The notes beneath the pieces were generated by a model. That model had not been told where the DNA came from and did not search any database. It saw only the letters and a program-made list of their open reading frames with translations. Both the position numbers and the translations under genes were made by a program. A stretch of 64,000 nt of DNA, taken from contig JAGFBZ010000289.1 of NCBI GenBank assembly GCA_018398805.1, positions 3,799,001-3,863,000 on the forward strand. The letters run 5' to 3'. The DNA comes from Hirundichthys speculiger (lineage: Eukaryota > Chordata > Actinopteri > Beloniformes > Exocoetidae). This document shows, piece by piece, positions 44,237-55,322 of this stretch; positions within the stretch are counted from its first letter, which is position 1; each line of letters begins with the position of its first letter.

Positions 44237-46004
44237 TACGATAAAAAAAAAAAAATGAAAAGCGCATCCCATTTACAGATGATAAATATATCTGATCAGG
44301 GTGAATCCTGTTCACCCACTTATATCATCTGTCTTCCCAGAGGAAAGAATTAGGAACTTCATTTTTTTGAACCATGCCTCAAAAAAATCAGTTTTGCAGA
44401 GCTGCACCAGAGGGTCTTTTTTTATTTCGAGAGAGGAAGAATTATTCAAGCCCAAAGGAGTTATCCTCCTCAAAAGAAAAGAAAGTAAATATATTGATTT
44501 TTGAGACCGAGGTTCATTCAACACTTCTAATGAAGACATCAATCAATGTCAGCTTAATGACACATCTAAAGTGGAACATATACTCCCAAAAATTGACAGT
44601 TCGGTGGCGGTGGGTGGGGTGATGGTGAGAGGACTGCTCCCTGAGATATTTGAAACTAGATAACCATTAATTTCCTGTACCATCATTCTGTACTCTTATG
44701 AACCACTGCATATTGTATGATGATACAAGCATACTGCAGTGGATTAAGGTTTAGTCTTAGTAAAAAAAACAAGTAGTGCACCATCACTGACAAAGCATAT
44801 CAATCTTTGCCCTCATTAGGAAGATAAATTGATTCACGCCCCTGCTGTGGGCCTGCCTTGCTGGTTCTGGCACTGAGAGCAGTAAACGTGCCATGTCAGT
44901 GGACTAGCTTATAACTAGAGATTAGGAATTAGTTGTTTCGAACTTCATTTGAGTGATTTTCAGTGTGCTGTGCTGTTTTTTTTTTTTTAGTTTTGTTGGT
45001 TCAAAGTTGAAGTGTTTTCTTTGTTCACTCTTTTGACCGAGGTAACTTCCACACATAGGCAGGTCTGGGACTGAATTGGTGATGTTTCAGTTGAAGGAGA
45101 AGGTTTCGAACTGCTCAGTCAGGGGTCAACCCAGGTTTGACCTTCTTATCACTAAGTGACAACGGCTTCAGATGAAATGTGACGTTATTTGTTCAAAAAT
45201 CACTCACTAACCTGTTGCTTTTATACCACTATAATATTGGCAGGATGTATAGTCAAACATTTATTTTACTATTTTATTGAATAATTACATGAAATATTTA
45301 GTGACAAGTGTAAAGGCAGAAGCAATCGAGTACATGAAAAGTACACGATGAGGGTTATGAATCAGTGAATGCGTCGTTCTGACTAAGAGACACAGAACAG
45401 TTAATGGAGTGTGGGTGGAACTGAATGAGCAACAGTCCAAGTGAGACACTAATTGAGTCTGTGGGTGTGTGAAGAAAAGAAAGCACGAGCGTGACTGTGC
45501 AATAAATGTTTTTAAGAGACTGACGATAACATTTTTCCTTTGCTGACTTCAGTGAATTGCTGGATCAAGCAGACCATATGTCCATCCTAACTGCTATGTA
45601 AAAACAGCATTGAGCATTAATGCCACTGACTCACTTCTCCAGACCTTCCAGTTCCATTTACAGTCTGCTCTGGCATGTGTCTAGCTGGAGGAAATCAGTC
45701 TAATTCGGCCTGAAATTATTCCAAGGAGTGGAGGTGATATTGCTCCTGAATAGAGCGAAGAAGGGATTTGTGGGTAACAGCAGTGTCCAGCTGTTCTGGG
45801 CGTGGCTGCCAATATCATTTTTATGCAAATGGTTCCACATAAACGGCTTGGACAGTGAAAAGCCTATGCAGAATAAAAGTGACAAAATTCTGAAAGCTGG
45901 CAAAGTAGGAGAACCAACCAAATTATTTTTGGCCAAAGACAGGAATATATACAGCGGCAATAAATCTTATTTTGAGCTTGAAAGGAAAAAAAGGGATGTT
46001 TTTG
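44237..46004. other. Unassigned AT-rich DNA
   Basis: No gene or repeat recognised. The open frame at 45728-46087 (plus, 119 codons) overlaps the start of the following Tc1 copy and an opposed frame, and has no domain motif. Confidence 0.4.
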
Positions 46005-47150
46005 TCATGATTTTTAAGTTAACAAAAATGAAGCCAAACACAAAAAATGCATGTGGACAATCCTTCAATATCCCCATGATTCAATAGCTAAAAAACACAT
46101 ATAGCAGGAATAAGTTGAAGCAGCTGTTCCCCTTTATGGCTTCATTGGTCTCTGACATCGTCGTGGAGAAATTTTGGCCCTGGGTTGAGGTCTGTTGTTG
46201 GTGTGCTACAGATCATTGTGCTGTTGCATTACACAATATCAGCAAAGCTTTAGCAGTCAGAAAAATCACCTTACATTTACTGTACCTTCTAGAATAATCA
46301 GTTATACAGAGGAGTTCATGTTTGACTCAGTGACTGTACGGTGCTCTGGTCGCCGTGGCTGCTAAACAAAAAAATAAAATAAAATAAAATAAATAAACTA
46401 AATCATCATGACCTTGCCAGACGGCTGGTATGAGATGTTTCTGCTGAAATGCCGTATTTGGTTTTGACTACAGATGACACACTGATTTAAGGAAAAACAA
46501 CTCTACCTCGATCTCATCTGGGTATTTTTCCAGGAGTAACTGAATTTTTTCAGAAGCAGTTTTTATTGTGCTTTCATGTTCTTTTCACACAGAAGAGGTT
46601 TTCTCCTGACAAATCTTCCAAACAAACCATAGTTATTTAGTCACCTTGGTGCTGCCATTTTCTTTTACATTTAACATACTCAGCGAGGCATGATGACTCT
46701 AAGATGAGATCTCAGCTTTTGGGTAGGCTGGGAAGACCAGCAACTGCCTTGAGTGCTTCACATTGGATACACTGAATGATCCTTCTCACTGTAGAACTTG
46801 GAATTCCAAATTGTTTGGAAATGGTTTTATAATCTTCCCCAGATTGATGCACAGCAGCAATTGGTTCTCTAAGACCATTATTACATCTTTCCCTCTCACA
46901 TTATGTTAACACACACCTTCATGGTCCCAGTCATCAAACTGCTGAAACATTCTTTTGTAGATTAGCAGCACATGGCTGCATTTTATAGGATGGTGCTTAG
47001 TGTACCCTGAAATATATTCCTCTGTTTGGATTCATTTTTGGTGAATGAATAATGGTTAATTGAAAAATAAAAAAGTTCAGTACTGTTGTTCATCTGAAGG
47101 TTTACCTCATACTAGGAACAAATACAATCACTTGATGTTTCCTCAATATA
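46005..47150 (-). mobile_element. Decayed Tc1-like transposon, same family as 16315
   Basis: From left to right it carries TTAACAAAAATGAAGCCAAA (terminal region), TATACAGAGGAGTTCATGTT, GGTATGAGATGTTTCTGCTG, TGACAAATCTTCCAAACAAA (DNA-binding block, minus strand) and CCAGATTGATGCACAGCAGC (transposase N-terminus). TTGTTCATCTGAAGGTTTAC near 47095 is the other terminal region. Several deletions, no open transposase. It abuts the hAT element starting at 47168. Confidence 0.65.
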
Positions 47151-47249
47151 ATATATGATTAAAAAGGCAGAGGGGAACCCTCAGGGCCTTCTACGCCTTC
47201 AGAGAAGGCCTTAAAAAATCAAAAAATATGAGTATCAAATTATACATAG

Positions 47250-47252
<3 letters not shown>

Positions 47253-47314
<62 letters not shown>
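47253..47314. repeat. (AT)n microsatellite
   Basis: Thirty-one uninterrupted AT units inside the hAT element. Confidence 0.95.
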
Positions 47315-47316
<2 letters not shown>

Positions 47317-47939
47317 TTTAATTTAATTTAATACAATATATTTAATAAATTTTTTCTCATTTATGTTCTAAAGTTAAGTTTACTGTCAAGTTTACATCAG
47401 CAATGAAAGGGTTACTGTCCTGAAACATGTTATCCAATCAGAATCGTCTGTCTTCATCAATGTCGGGTTAGCTGGCTCATTAATTGGTTAGGACTTCATG
47501 AATCCCGGGGAAGGCCAAGCTATGTGTTTTGGTTTGGAGAGTGATGGGAAAATTGACCAATCACGATTTGTTTTTAAGGGGGCGGGACAAAAAAAAAAGC
47601 TCGTAGGCCTTCATGAAGTCCAAACAGCGGGCAGATTGTTTTGGAGCTCAATTCAAAGGACAAACTTTATGACGCTGCCATCGCCCACTTCACAAAGAAA
47701 GACAGATGAATGGATTTCATTTTCATGTAAGGTAGGCCTATGTTACAAGCCACCTTGATTATTATTTTGAGTGATTAAATCGGGCCAAGTGGACATTCAG
47801 TTATTTGTATTTATTGCGGAGGTTGTCTGTAAAATTTCCAGTGGAATTTGTGCCTTTAATTCCTTTGCCTTTAATTCAATATGTAAACTTATCAAACTTA
47901 TCAGCAGTGTGTGGTTGGACTTTTGTTTTTTAGAAGGGT

Positions 47940-47970
47940 CCCCCCCCCCCCCCCCCCACATACACACACA
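47940..47970. repeat. (C)18(AC)n compound microsatellite
   Basis: About 18 C followed by ACATACACACACA. Third tract of this design in the window. Confidence 0.93.
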
Positions 47971-48469
47971 GAAGGTGTAGTGGAATCTATGAAAATTGTG
48001 ACTTTTGACATCAGTATTCATTGTGCCATGCTTTATTGCGCATGAAGAGGTATTTGCACTTCAATCGAACTTAAAAAAAATCTTTGTATTACCAGCTTTG
48101 TGTAACTTTTGCTATATTGTGCATTTGAAGTTGTTTAGTTTGAGGATGCTCATAAATTTATTTTATCAATGTGTGTATGGCTTGTTGTGCGCCGTGTTTT
48201 ATAGCGCTGTCTGTGGCGAAGAAATGTGCCTCGGTGTCGGTGTTGGTGTCAGCAGTGTTATGGGGGTGACGTTCTGGGTGACCTCATTTTATATTTCCAG
48301 ATTTGGCTTATGTTTATTTAATGTTGCCTAAATAGTCTCCAGTTTTATGAAGTTACTGTTGAGAAAGTTTCTTGTTGCGGAGAATGTTATGTTATGGTCT
48401 ATTTGTTTACATCCTTGTCATCGTTAATTCAAGGATTGCAGTTGTTAAACGCTTTGAATTCATCGTACT

Positions 48470-48848
48470 TGTCACAGCCTGAGGGCGTGGCTGGACCAGC
48501 TGCTTCCCATCTCCTGCAATCAGGCCACAGCACTTAAGGCTCACTCTAGCAGCAAGACCTTGCCAGATTGTCTTGTGGTTTTGCCAAGCTTTCCAGCCTT
48601 CCTTCAAGCCTTGTTCATGTTTTTTGGCCTTACTGAACCTTGCTCTGCTTTCTCCCTAGACCACGATCTCGCCTAGCCCTTGCCGGTACCTTCGCCTTCT
48701 TGGACGCTTCCCGGATTTTTGACCTTTGCTTCCCATTGTCTACGAGCCCTGCCTGCCCCTTGTCGGATATTTTTGAACTTGGAAATCAAAACCCTTCCTA
48801 AAGTGACCTTTGCTCTGCTTTTGAGTCCTTTCTTGTGTGTGGCTGACA
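48470..48848. mobile_element. Solo LTR of a gypsy-type retrotransposon, 379 bp
   Basis: Begins TGTCACAGCCTGAGGG and ends GTGTGGCTGACA (TG...CA, with TGTCA(C/G)CC-like inverted ends). The pentamer GTACT flanks it on both sides (48465-48469, 48849-48853). The pyrimidine-rich body with CTTGCTCTGCTTTCTCCC and CTGCCTGCCCCTTGTCGG is typical of fish gypsy LTRs. A single LTR with a TSD and no internal region implies recombination between the two LTRs of a former full element. Confidence 0.88.
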
Positions 48849-48945
48849 GTACTGTTTCTTTTTTCCGTGATGATTTCTCTTCTCGGCAGTGAGGGCCGAG
48901 GTGAAGGCCCAGCTGTAGTGCTCACGGTTCGCCACTGTAAAAAGG

Positions 48946-49495
48946 TAGTATTTACCTTTGCAGAGCTTTAAGCTTTAAGCTCCAAGACATACATTCAGCC
49001 TTAACCCTGCTTGTGCACAGCTTCAGTGTTGCATCTCAAATCCAGTCTGCAAAACCCAGGTATGTGTGCTCCATCACATCCATCTCTTCTCACAGGATCA
49101 AAATGGTTGGGCAGGATTTCATTTGGGGGGATTGAGGGTAGATTTATGGCACATGTCTCTATTCCCAGGAACCTCCTCACAACAATACATTTGCAGAACT
49201 TATACGGTGATGGAAAAAGTCCTTGCTTCAGCCATGAGAAACTGTTAGGTGGGGCATGGTGTTGACTCAGTGCTGAATGTAGACAGAAAAATGACATTCA
49301 GCTCTTTGATGTGGCCTTCTCACCTCACTTCAGTCAACAATTGTTGAGGATGCAAACATACAGCTGCAATTTTAAGCTCAGAGGGTCCCCCAACAGACAA
49401 GTAGTTTAAATCTCTTCAGCAGCAACCGTCCCAGCTCCTTCAATGCTGATTCCATTGTTCTCGTTTTCTGTTGATACCTACAAGGTGTTTCTGCT
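48946..49495. other. Unassigned DNA
   Basis: No family recognised. Opposed open frames at 49001-49297 (minus) and 49011-49265 (plus) overlap and lack motifs. Confidence 0.4.
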
Positions 49496-49497
49496 TA

Positions 49498-50029
49498 TAA
49501 TGCCTTGTGAAAGTATTCGGCCCCCTTGAACCTTTTGCCACATTTCAGGCTTCAAACATAAAGATATCAAATTTTAATTTTTTGCCAAGAATCAAAAAGA
49601 AGTGGGACACAATTGTGAAGTGGAATAAAATTTATTGGATATCTTAAAATGTTTTGACAAATAAAAAACTGAAAAGGGGGGCATGCAATAGTATTCGGCC
49701 CCTTATTTTCAGTGCAGCAAACTCACTACAGAAGTTCAGTGAGGATCTCTGAATGATCCAATGTTGTCCTAAATGACTGATGATGATCAATAGAATCCAC
49801 CTGTGTGTAATCAAGTCTCCGTATAAATGCACCTGCTCTGTGATGGTCTCAGGGTTCTGTTTAAAGCGCAGAGAGCATCATGAAGACCAAGGAACACACC
49901 AGGCAGGTCCCAGATACTGTTGTGGAGAAGTATAAAGACGGGTGTGGATACAAAAAGATATGTTTGAAGCCTAAAATGTGGCAAAAGGTTGAAAGGTTCA
50001 AGGGGGCTGAATACTTTCGCAAGTCACTG
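49498..50029 (+). mobile_element. Tc1-like deletion derivative (MITE), 532 bp
   Basis: Ends TAATGCCTTGTGAAAGTATT and ACTTTCGCAAGTCACTG, flanked by TA. Both long terminal regions are kept, including TCAGGCTTCAAACATAAAGA. The transposase start is intact as MKTKEHTRQVPDTVVEKYKD (from 49880), but after about 25 codons the sequence jumps to the 3' terminal region. Same family as the full-length copy at 52507. Confidence 0.88.
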
Positions 50030-50031
50030 TA

Positions 50032-52504
50032 TATGGCATTAAAACCGTTGTAAAATAATGATTATATCACAACCAAAGGACAATGGACTTGACAGGGATC
50101 CAACACTGTAACAGATACACAATGGCTGAAAGAGCCGAGGAGGAGGTTGGCCATGTTACATTACCTGCCCTCTAGGTTTTACCCTTTACTTGACAAAGGA
50201 AACCCTCTGGCATTAAATATAAATAATGCATAACACAGTCCTGCTGTTGCTAACTGGAGTCTGTAATACATGTAAGTTGATCAATCTCAACTCCATCCTT
50301 GGAGACCAAAAAAGAAGGATGCATCAGCAGAACATTCATTGCAATCTAAGAGGAGCCTTCACTACACAGCCTCAAGAATCCAGTTCATCTGTATCCAACC
50401 CTACACGATGTCCTGTCTTACAGAGAGCAGTCTCAGAGGAGAAGCACACATCACAAGGATGGTAGTCAAATGCAATTAACCCAAGGAGCATCTGACACTT
50501 TACTAGCTCCTTTTATCTCTCCTCACAGGGAGATTTCTCCAACGCATCCTCCTCCAAGCTGTCACAGTCCTGTGCCCTTCAGTGTCCTCAAAGAAAGCTT
50601 CTGGGGAAACTAAATGAAATTTGTCCAGATCAGTTAGGGATGGAGCTTATGAGGTGTATCTTGCAAGCTAAAACCATTGCAAGTAAGGGATAATTTCACA
50701 TGTTCAAAATTAGGAGCATTTCCGTAACAGATTTCTGATTGACGTATGTTACAGTGACGGCAGCTGTTGTTAGACAGAAAAATATGTCCTTACCCTAACT
50801 GAAATTCTTCTTTTCAGAACGTGCAACGTTGCCTACATGGTAACTGGTGGATGAAGCATTAAACCGTAAATTGGAGGTGCTCCTCAAGAAGTTAATTTCT
50901 TAAAAATAACAGTAAAAATTAAATTTTTTTTTTTAATGAATTCAAATAATAATACTGTATTTTCCAGACTATAAGTTGCACCAGAGTATTAGAGTATATC
51001 TGTCAAAAAATATGTCATGAAGAGGAAAAAATATAAACAAGTCACATCGGGCAATACGACCAGGTAATAACTGAACCGTTGATGAGCCCCTTCCAGGAGC
51101 AGCTGTTCAAGGACCCATCCGTGGACTTGTTCCTCCAGCTCTGGCCATCATGCTTTCACCCTCCGGTTAGCCTTCTTTGATTTTTTTTTCATAGCTGTCA
51201 GAATTATCTCTGCTTTTAAACAACAACCTGTTGTTCTCATAAATGACATTGTGGATATTTTTGATAAGTCGCTTTGAAATATAAGTTGCAGGACCAGCCA
51301 AACTACAAAAAAAAGAAAAAAAGGTGAAACTTTATAGTCCAGAAAATATAGTAATAAAAATAAATAACAAATAAAACTAAAACCACCAGCATTTATCATA
51401 ACTCCTTTAAGTACAGATTTTAAAATAAGATATTTTATTTTCTAGCTAATCTTTGCAAATAAAATATTGACATTTCTAAAGAACCATAGTCACAAATCTT
51501 TAATTATACTGAAGTTTATTTCATTACATGTGTTTATCTTGAGGTTTTGACAAAGGCAACATTGTGATGGAGAGCTTAGCCAGCCATCCTTATTGTTTTC
51601 CACTTTGATACAAATAATAACCCTGGTTTCTCTGGATTCAACTTTAACTTCCAGGGAGCAGCACCAACAGATGCAGAAGTAACTGCCTCTGGACACTGTT
51701 GGGTAGGAAAACAACCAATCAGAGAAATAAAGCATGTGATGTAGGCAGAGTGACATCCAGACTAGTTTCAACAAAAGACATGTACAAATATGTTGTGCAG
51801 AGTAGGAAGACCAGTGTACCCTTAATATCTCTTGTCTATTTTGCAGTAAAAACCTGTTTCTCCCAGTGTTATTCACAGTAATGCAGCCACCTTGGTTATT
51901 TTGAATAGTGGCATTCTTGGACATTCCTGCATGGCTCATTGCATAAAGCCCACCCCCACCATGTTCACATTGGTTTAGTATGTTCTTTACAGAGAGAAAA
52001 TGGCTTTGAATGCGAGGATTATTGGTTCATTTAACTTTTTTTCAATTTTCTAAATGGCTATCGCTGGTCAGGCTGTTGAGTCGGATCTGTCTGGTTGCAA
52101 ATTATATTCACATTTTTCTTTTTAAATCATTGAACAAGCTAAATAATTTGCTAGATAATGACAATCATTTCATAACAATGATCTCCACCAACATCTATTC
52201 CAACAGTAAGATATTAATTTTAATGACATTATTACCAACACATTGTCACTCCAATCTCGTTACATAGCGAGCCTTGGCTAGGACCTAGCTGTATGCAGAG
52301 GGTATACCCTTGTAATTTTTGACATGCAGGGACTCTTATCTATTGCAACAGGGATAAGTTCAGCAAACCTTAATCCAATAAAATAGATCTCATTGTGTAT
52401 TTAAAGAGTAAACCATATCATTTAGCCAGGTACCCCTATTGCCTTAAACAAATACCTTTATGGTTTAACATTAGACTACTACAGTAGAGCAAAACATGCC
52501 AAAA
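50032..52504. other. Unassigned AT-rich DNA
   Basis: No gene or repeat family recognised over about 2.5 kb. The open frame at 51490-51939 (minus, 149 codons) is the longest here; it has Cys clusters (CICWCC, CCLCQ) but no domain I recognise, and an opposed frame overlaps it. Confidence 0.4.
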
Positions 52505-52506
52505 TA

Positions 52507-54090
52507 CAGTGTCTTGCAAAAGTATTCAGTCTCGCATGGTGAACTTTTCAACCTTTTGCCACATTTCAGGCTTCAAACATAAATATATAAAATCTCATTT
52601 TTTTTGTCAAGAATCAACAAGTGGGACACAATCATGAAGTGGAACAAAATTTATTGGATATTTTAAACACATTTTTTTAACAAATAAAACACTGAAAAGT
52701 GGGGCATGTTATATTATTCTGCCCCATTGTGTTAATACTTTGTAGCGCCACCTTTTGCTGCAATTATAGCTGCAAGCAATCAGTTTTGCACATCAAGAGA
52801 CTGAAATTCTTGCCCATTCTTCCTGTAAAACAGCTGGAGCTCAGTGAGGTTGGATGGAGAGCGTTTGTGAACAGCAGTCTTCAGCTCTTTCCACAGATTC
52901 TGGATTGGATTCAGGTCTTGACTTGACCATTCTAACACCTGGATACGTTTATTTGTGAACCAGTCAATTGTATAATTGTAGATTTGGCTTTATGTTTTGG
53001 ATCATTGTCCTGTTGGAAGATAAATCTCCGTCCCAGTCTCAGGTCTTTTGCAGACTCCAACAGGTTTTCTTCCAGAATGGTCCTGTATTTGGCTCCTTAA
53101 ATTTTAACCATCGTCCCTGTCCCTGCTGAAGAAAAGCAGGCCCAAACCATGATGCTGCCACCACCATGTTTGACAGTGGAGACGGTGTGTTCAAGGTGAT
53201 GAGCTGTGCTGATTTTACTCCAAACATATCATTTTGCATTGTGGCCAGAAAGTTTGGTTTCATCTGACCACCTTCTTTCACATGTTTGGTGTCTCCCAGG
53301 CGGCTTGTGGAAACTTTAAACACAACTTTTTATGGACATCTTTGAGAAATGGCTTTAATTTTGCCACTCTTCCATAAAGGCCAGATTTGTGCAATGTACG
53401 ACTGATTGTTGTCCTCTGGACAGACTCTCCCACCTCGGCTGTAGATCTCTGCAGTTCATCCAGAGTGATCATGGGCCTCTTGGCTGCATCTATGATCAGT
53501 CTTCTCCTTGTCTGAGATGAAAGTTTAGAGGGACGGCCGGGTCTTGGTAGATTTTCAGTGGTCTGATACTCCATTCTATTTCAATTTTCAATATGATTGC
53601 TTGCTCAGAGCTCCTTGAGATTTTTAAAGCTTGGGAAATCTTTTTGTATCCACATCCATCTTTAAACTTCTCTACAACAGTATCTGGGACCTGCCTGGTG
53701 TGTTCCTTAGTCTTGATGACGCTCTCTGTGCTTTAAACAGAACCCTGAGACTATCACAGAGCAGGTGCATTTATACGGAGACTTGATTACACACAGGTGG
53801 ATTCTATTGATCATCACCAGTCATTCAGGACAAACATTGGATCATTCAGAGATCCTCACTGAACTTCTGGAGTCAGTTTGCTGCACTGAAAGTAAAGGGG
53901 CCGAATAATATTGCACGCCCCACTTTTCAGTTTTTAATTTGTTAAAAAAAGTTTAAAATATCCACAATTGTGTCCCACTTCTTGTTGATTCTTGACAAAA
54001 ATTTTAAATTTGATATCTTAATGTTTGAAGCCTGAAATGTGTCAAAAGGTTGAAAAGTTTAAAGGGGCCGAATACTTTTGCAAGGCACTG
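52507..54090 (-). mobile_element. Full-length Tc1-like transposon, 1,584 bp, inactive
   Basis: Ends CAGTGTCTTGCAAAAGTATT (left) and AATACTTTTGCAAGGCACTG (right), TA on both sides (52505-52506, 54091-54092). Terminal inverted repeats continue for well over 100 bases (GTTTGAAGCCTGAAATGTG and its complement). Minus-strand transposase is present but broken. The size equals that of an autonomous Tc1. Confidence 0.92.
52740..53717 (-). pseudogene. Tc1-like transposase with start loss and Glu-to-Gln change
   Basis: The codon at the start position (53717-53715) is ATC where the sister copy at 49880 has ATG, followed by KTKEHTRQVPDT. A long open part (53574-53278) contains TENLPRPGRPSKLSSQTRRR, the GRPSK-type linker of the paired-like DNA-binding domain, and RTTISRTLHKSGLYGRVAKL. 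Further on [32 protein letters not shown] (second catalytic Asp) and [10 protein letters not shown]. In the last block CAG (52902-52900) replaces the GAG expected for the catalytic Glu. Frameshifts and stops occur between the blocks. Each of these lesions alone would inactivate the enzyme. Confidence 0.85.
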
Positions 54091-54092
54091 TA

Positions 54093-54829
54093 AAGAGACA
54101 AACAAAAGGAAGAGAAAAAAAAACAGCAATGTCAGCATTGGACTCAAATATGAACTTCATGCCAGGGAGCCATAGAAAGCCAGAACAAAAACAGATCACT
54201 CCAACTGGAAGAAAGTATCAGACACATGAATCCATAAATCTTTTCATTTTTGCATGCCTTCATCTGCTTAAATGGATTAAATCAAAGAATGCGGCAAAGC
54301 CTATGTTGTGGGAAAATATATTATTTATTTTTATCCATGTCACTATGACTATACCTCCAAATAAGACTGAAAGGAAAGACTTTAGACTTTCTAAGTTCAT
54401 ATAAGGTTTAATTCCATTGCATGAAAGAGGTCAAACAGCACCGTGCAGATCATGGTGAAATGACACAGAAAAAGCAATTGCTTTCAGTGAAAGGGAAAAG
54501 TATAGGAGAATACCAAAAGGAAAACAGTGTCCAGAGTTGTAGTTGGCTTGCATATTATGAGTCCTTGCAGTTCCTGAGGAAGTAGGTGTTTTGTTTCCCA
54601 GTAGCATATGGCTGGAACAAGCTATACGTGCAGTTCTGTCTGGTTAAGAAGATCATAAGTGTAATTATCTGTGTATCATTTGTTTTTTGTTTTTTTTTTT
54701 CATTTCAATTGTCAATCAAAAATTAAAAAAATTAAAAAGTGACTTTTTATTTCTTTTTTCATTTTTTAATCTAACACACAAAAAAAAACATATATTTCAA
54801 TTTTAGCAAACAGGCCACAGGACTGAATT
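54093..54829. other. Unassigned AT-rich DNA
   Basis: No family recognised. A 108-codon open frame (54078-54404) starts inside the transposon end and has no motif. Confidence 0.4.
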
Positions 54830-55322
54830 TGTTTTTTAATATTTTATTGTCTGGTTTACGTGACCCAGAAATGGCTTTGTTTTATGATCAAGGAATAGAT
54901 TTTCTGTTGTCATTAAACATTTGTCCCACTAGATGGAGCTGCACTGAAGTAACCAGCTAGACAATAGCACGACAGTGAACACATGGAGCAGATCTGATGA
55001 TAAATGGAGGAATGACGCGATCGTCTTGAACAAAGAGATTTTAAAGTTTTTTTTTTTTTTTTTTTTTAGACAGAATTGTTAATATTGCTACCTGAGTTGC
55101 TATCCGAACTGTAAAGTACACAGATTTGTACCGTTCTCTATGTCTGTTTAAACTTTTCCACATGTTTCTCTGCCAATTATATTCTGGTTCCGCAGCAGCC
55201 AGTAACACACTTTCAAAACAAAAGCACGTGAGCAACATGCGTTAACGCCCGATAAAATAAATGTCGGCGTCAATAAATTAATGTGTTAACGCGATTATAA
55301 TGCATTAACTTTCCCAGCTCTA
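54830..55322 (-). mobile_element. hAT-type MITE, right part
   Basis: The right terminus CATTAACTTTCCCAGCTCTA is preceded by AATTAATGTGTTAACGCGAT and GTTAACGCCCGATAAAATAA. This is the other end of the fish hAT-type family whose left end is at 35631. The interior block CACTTTCAAAACAAAAGCAC with GTGAGCAACATGCG is characteristic of the family. The left boundary is uncertain and no TSD could be set. Confidence 0.6.

Larger units (their letters stand above)
47168..48937. mobile_element. hAT element with perfect TSD, interrupted by a solo LTR
   Basis: Left end CAGAGGGGAACCCTCAGGGC; right end, reverse-complemented, CAGTGGCGAACCGTGAG. The octamer TAAAAAGG flanks both sides (47160-47167 and 48938-48945), an exact 8-bp hAT duplication. 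Without the LTR it is about 1.39 kb. The interior holds an (AT)n array, a (C)n(AC)n run and a CpG-containing segment (47490-47700) ending in a GTAAGG donor-like site. No transposase domain can be read, so it is probably non-autonomous. Confidence 0.9.

Noticed and set aside
51490..51939. 149-codon minus-strand frame with Cys clusters as a possible small gene
   Set aside because: The Cys spacing fits no domain I know, an opposed frame overlaps it, and there is no splice or promoter evidence.
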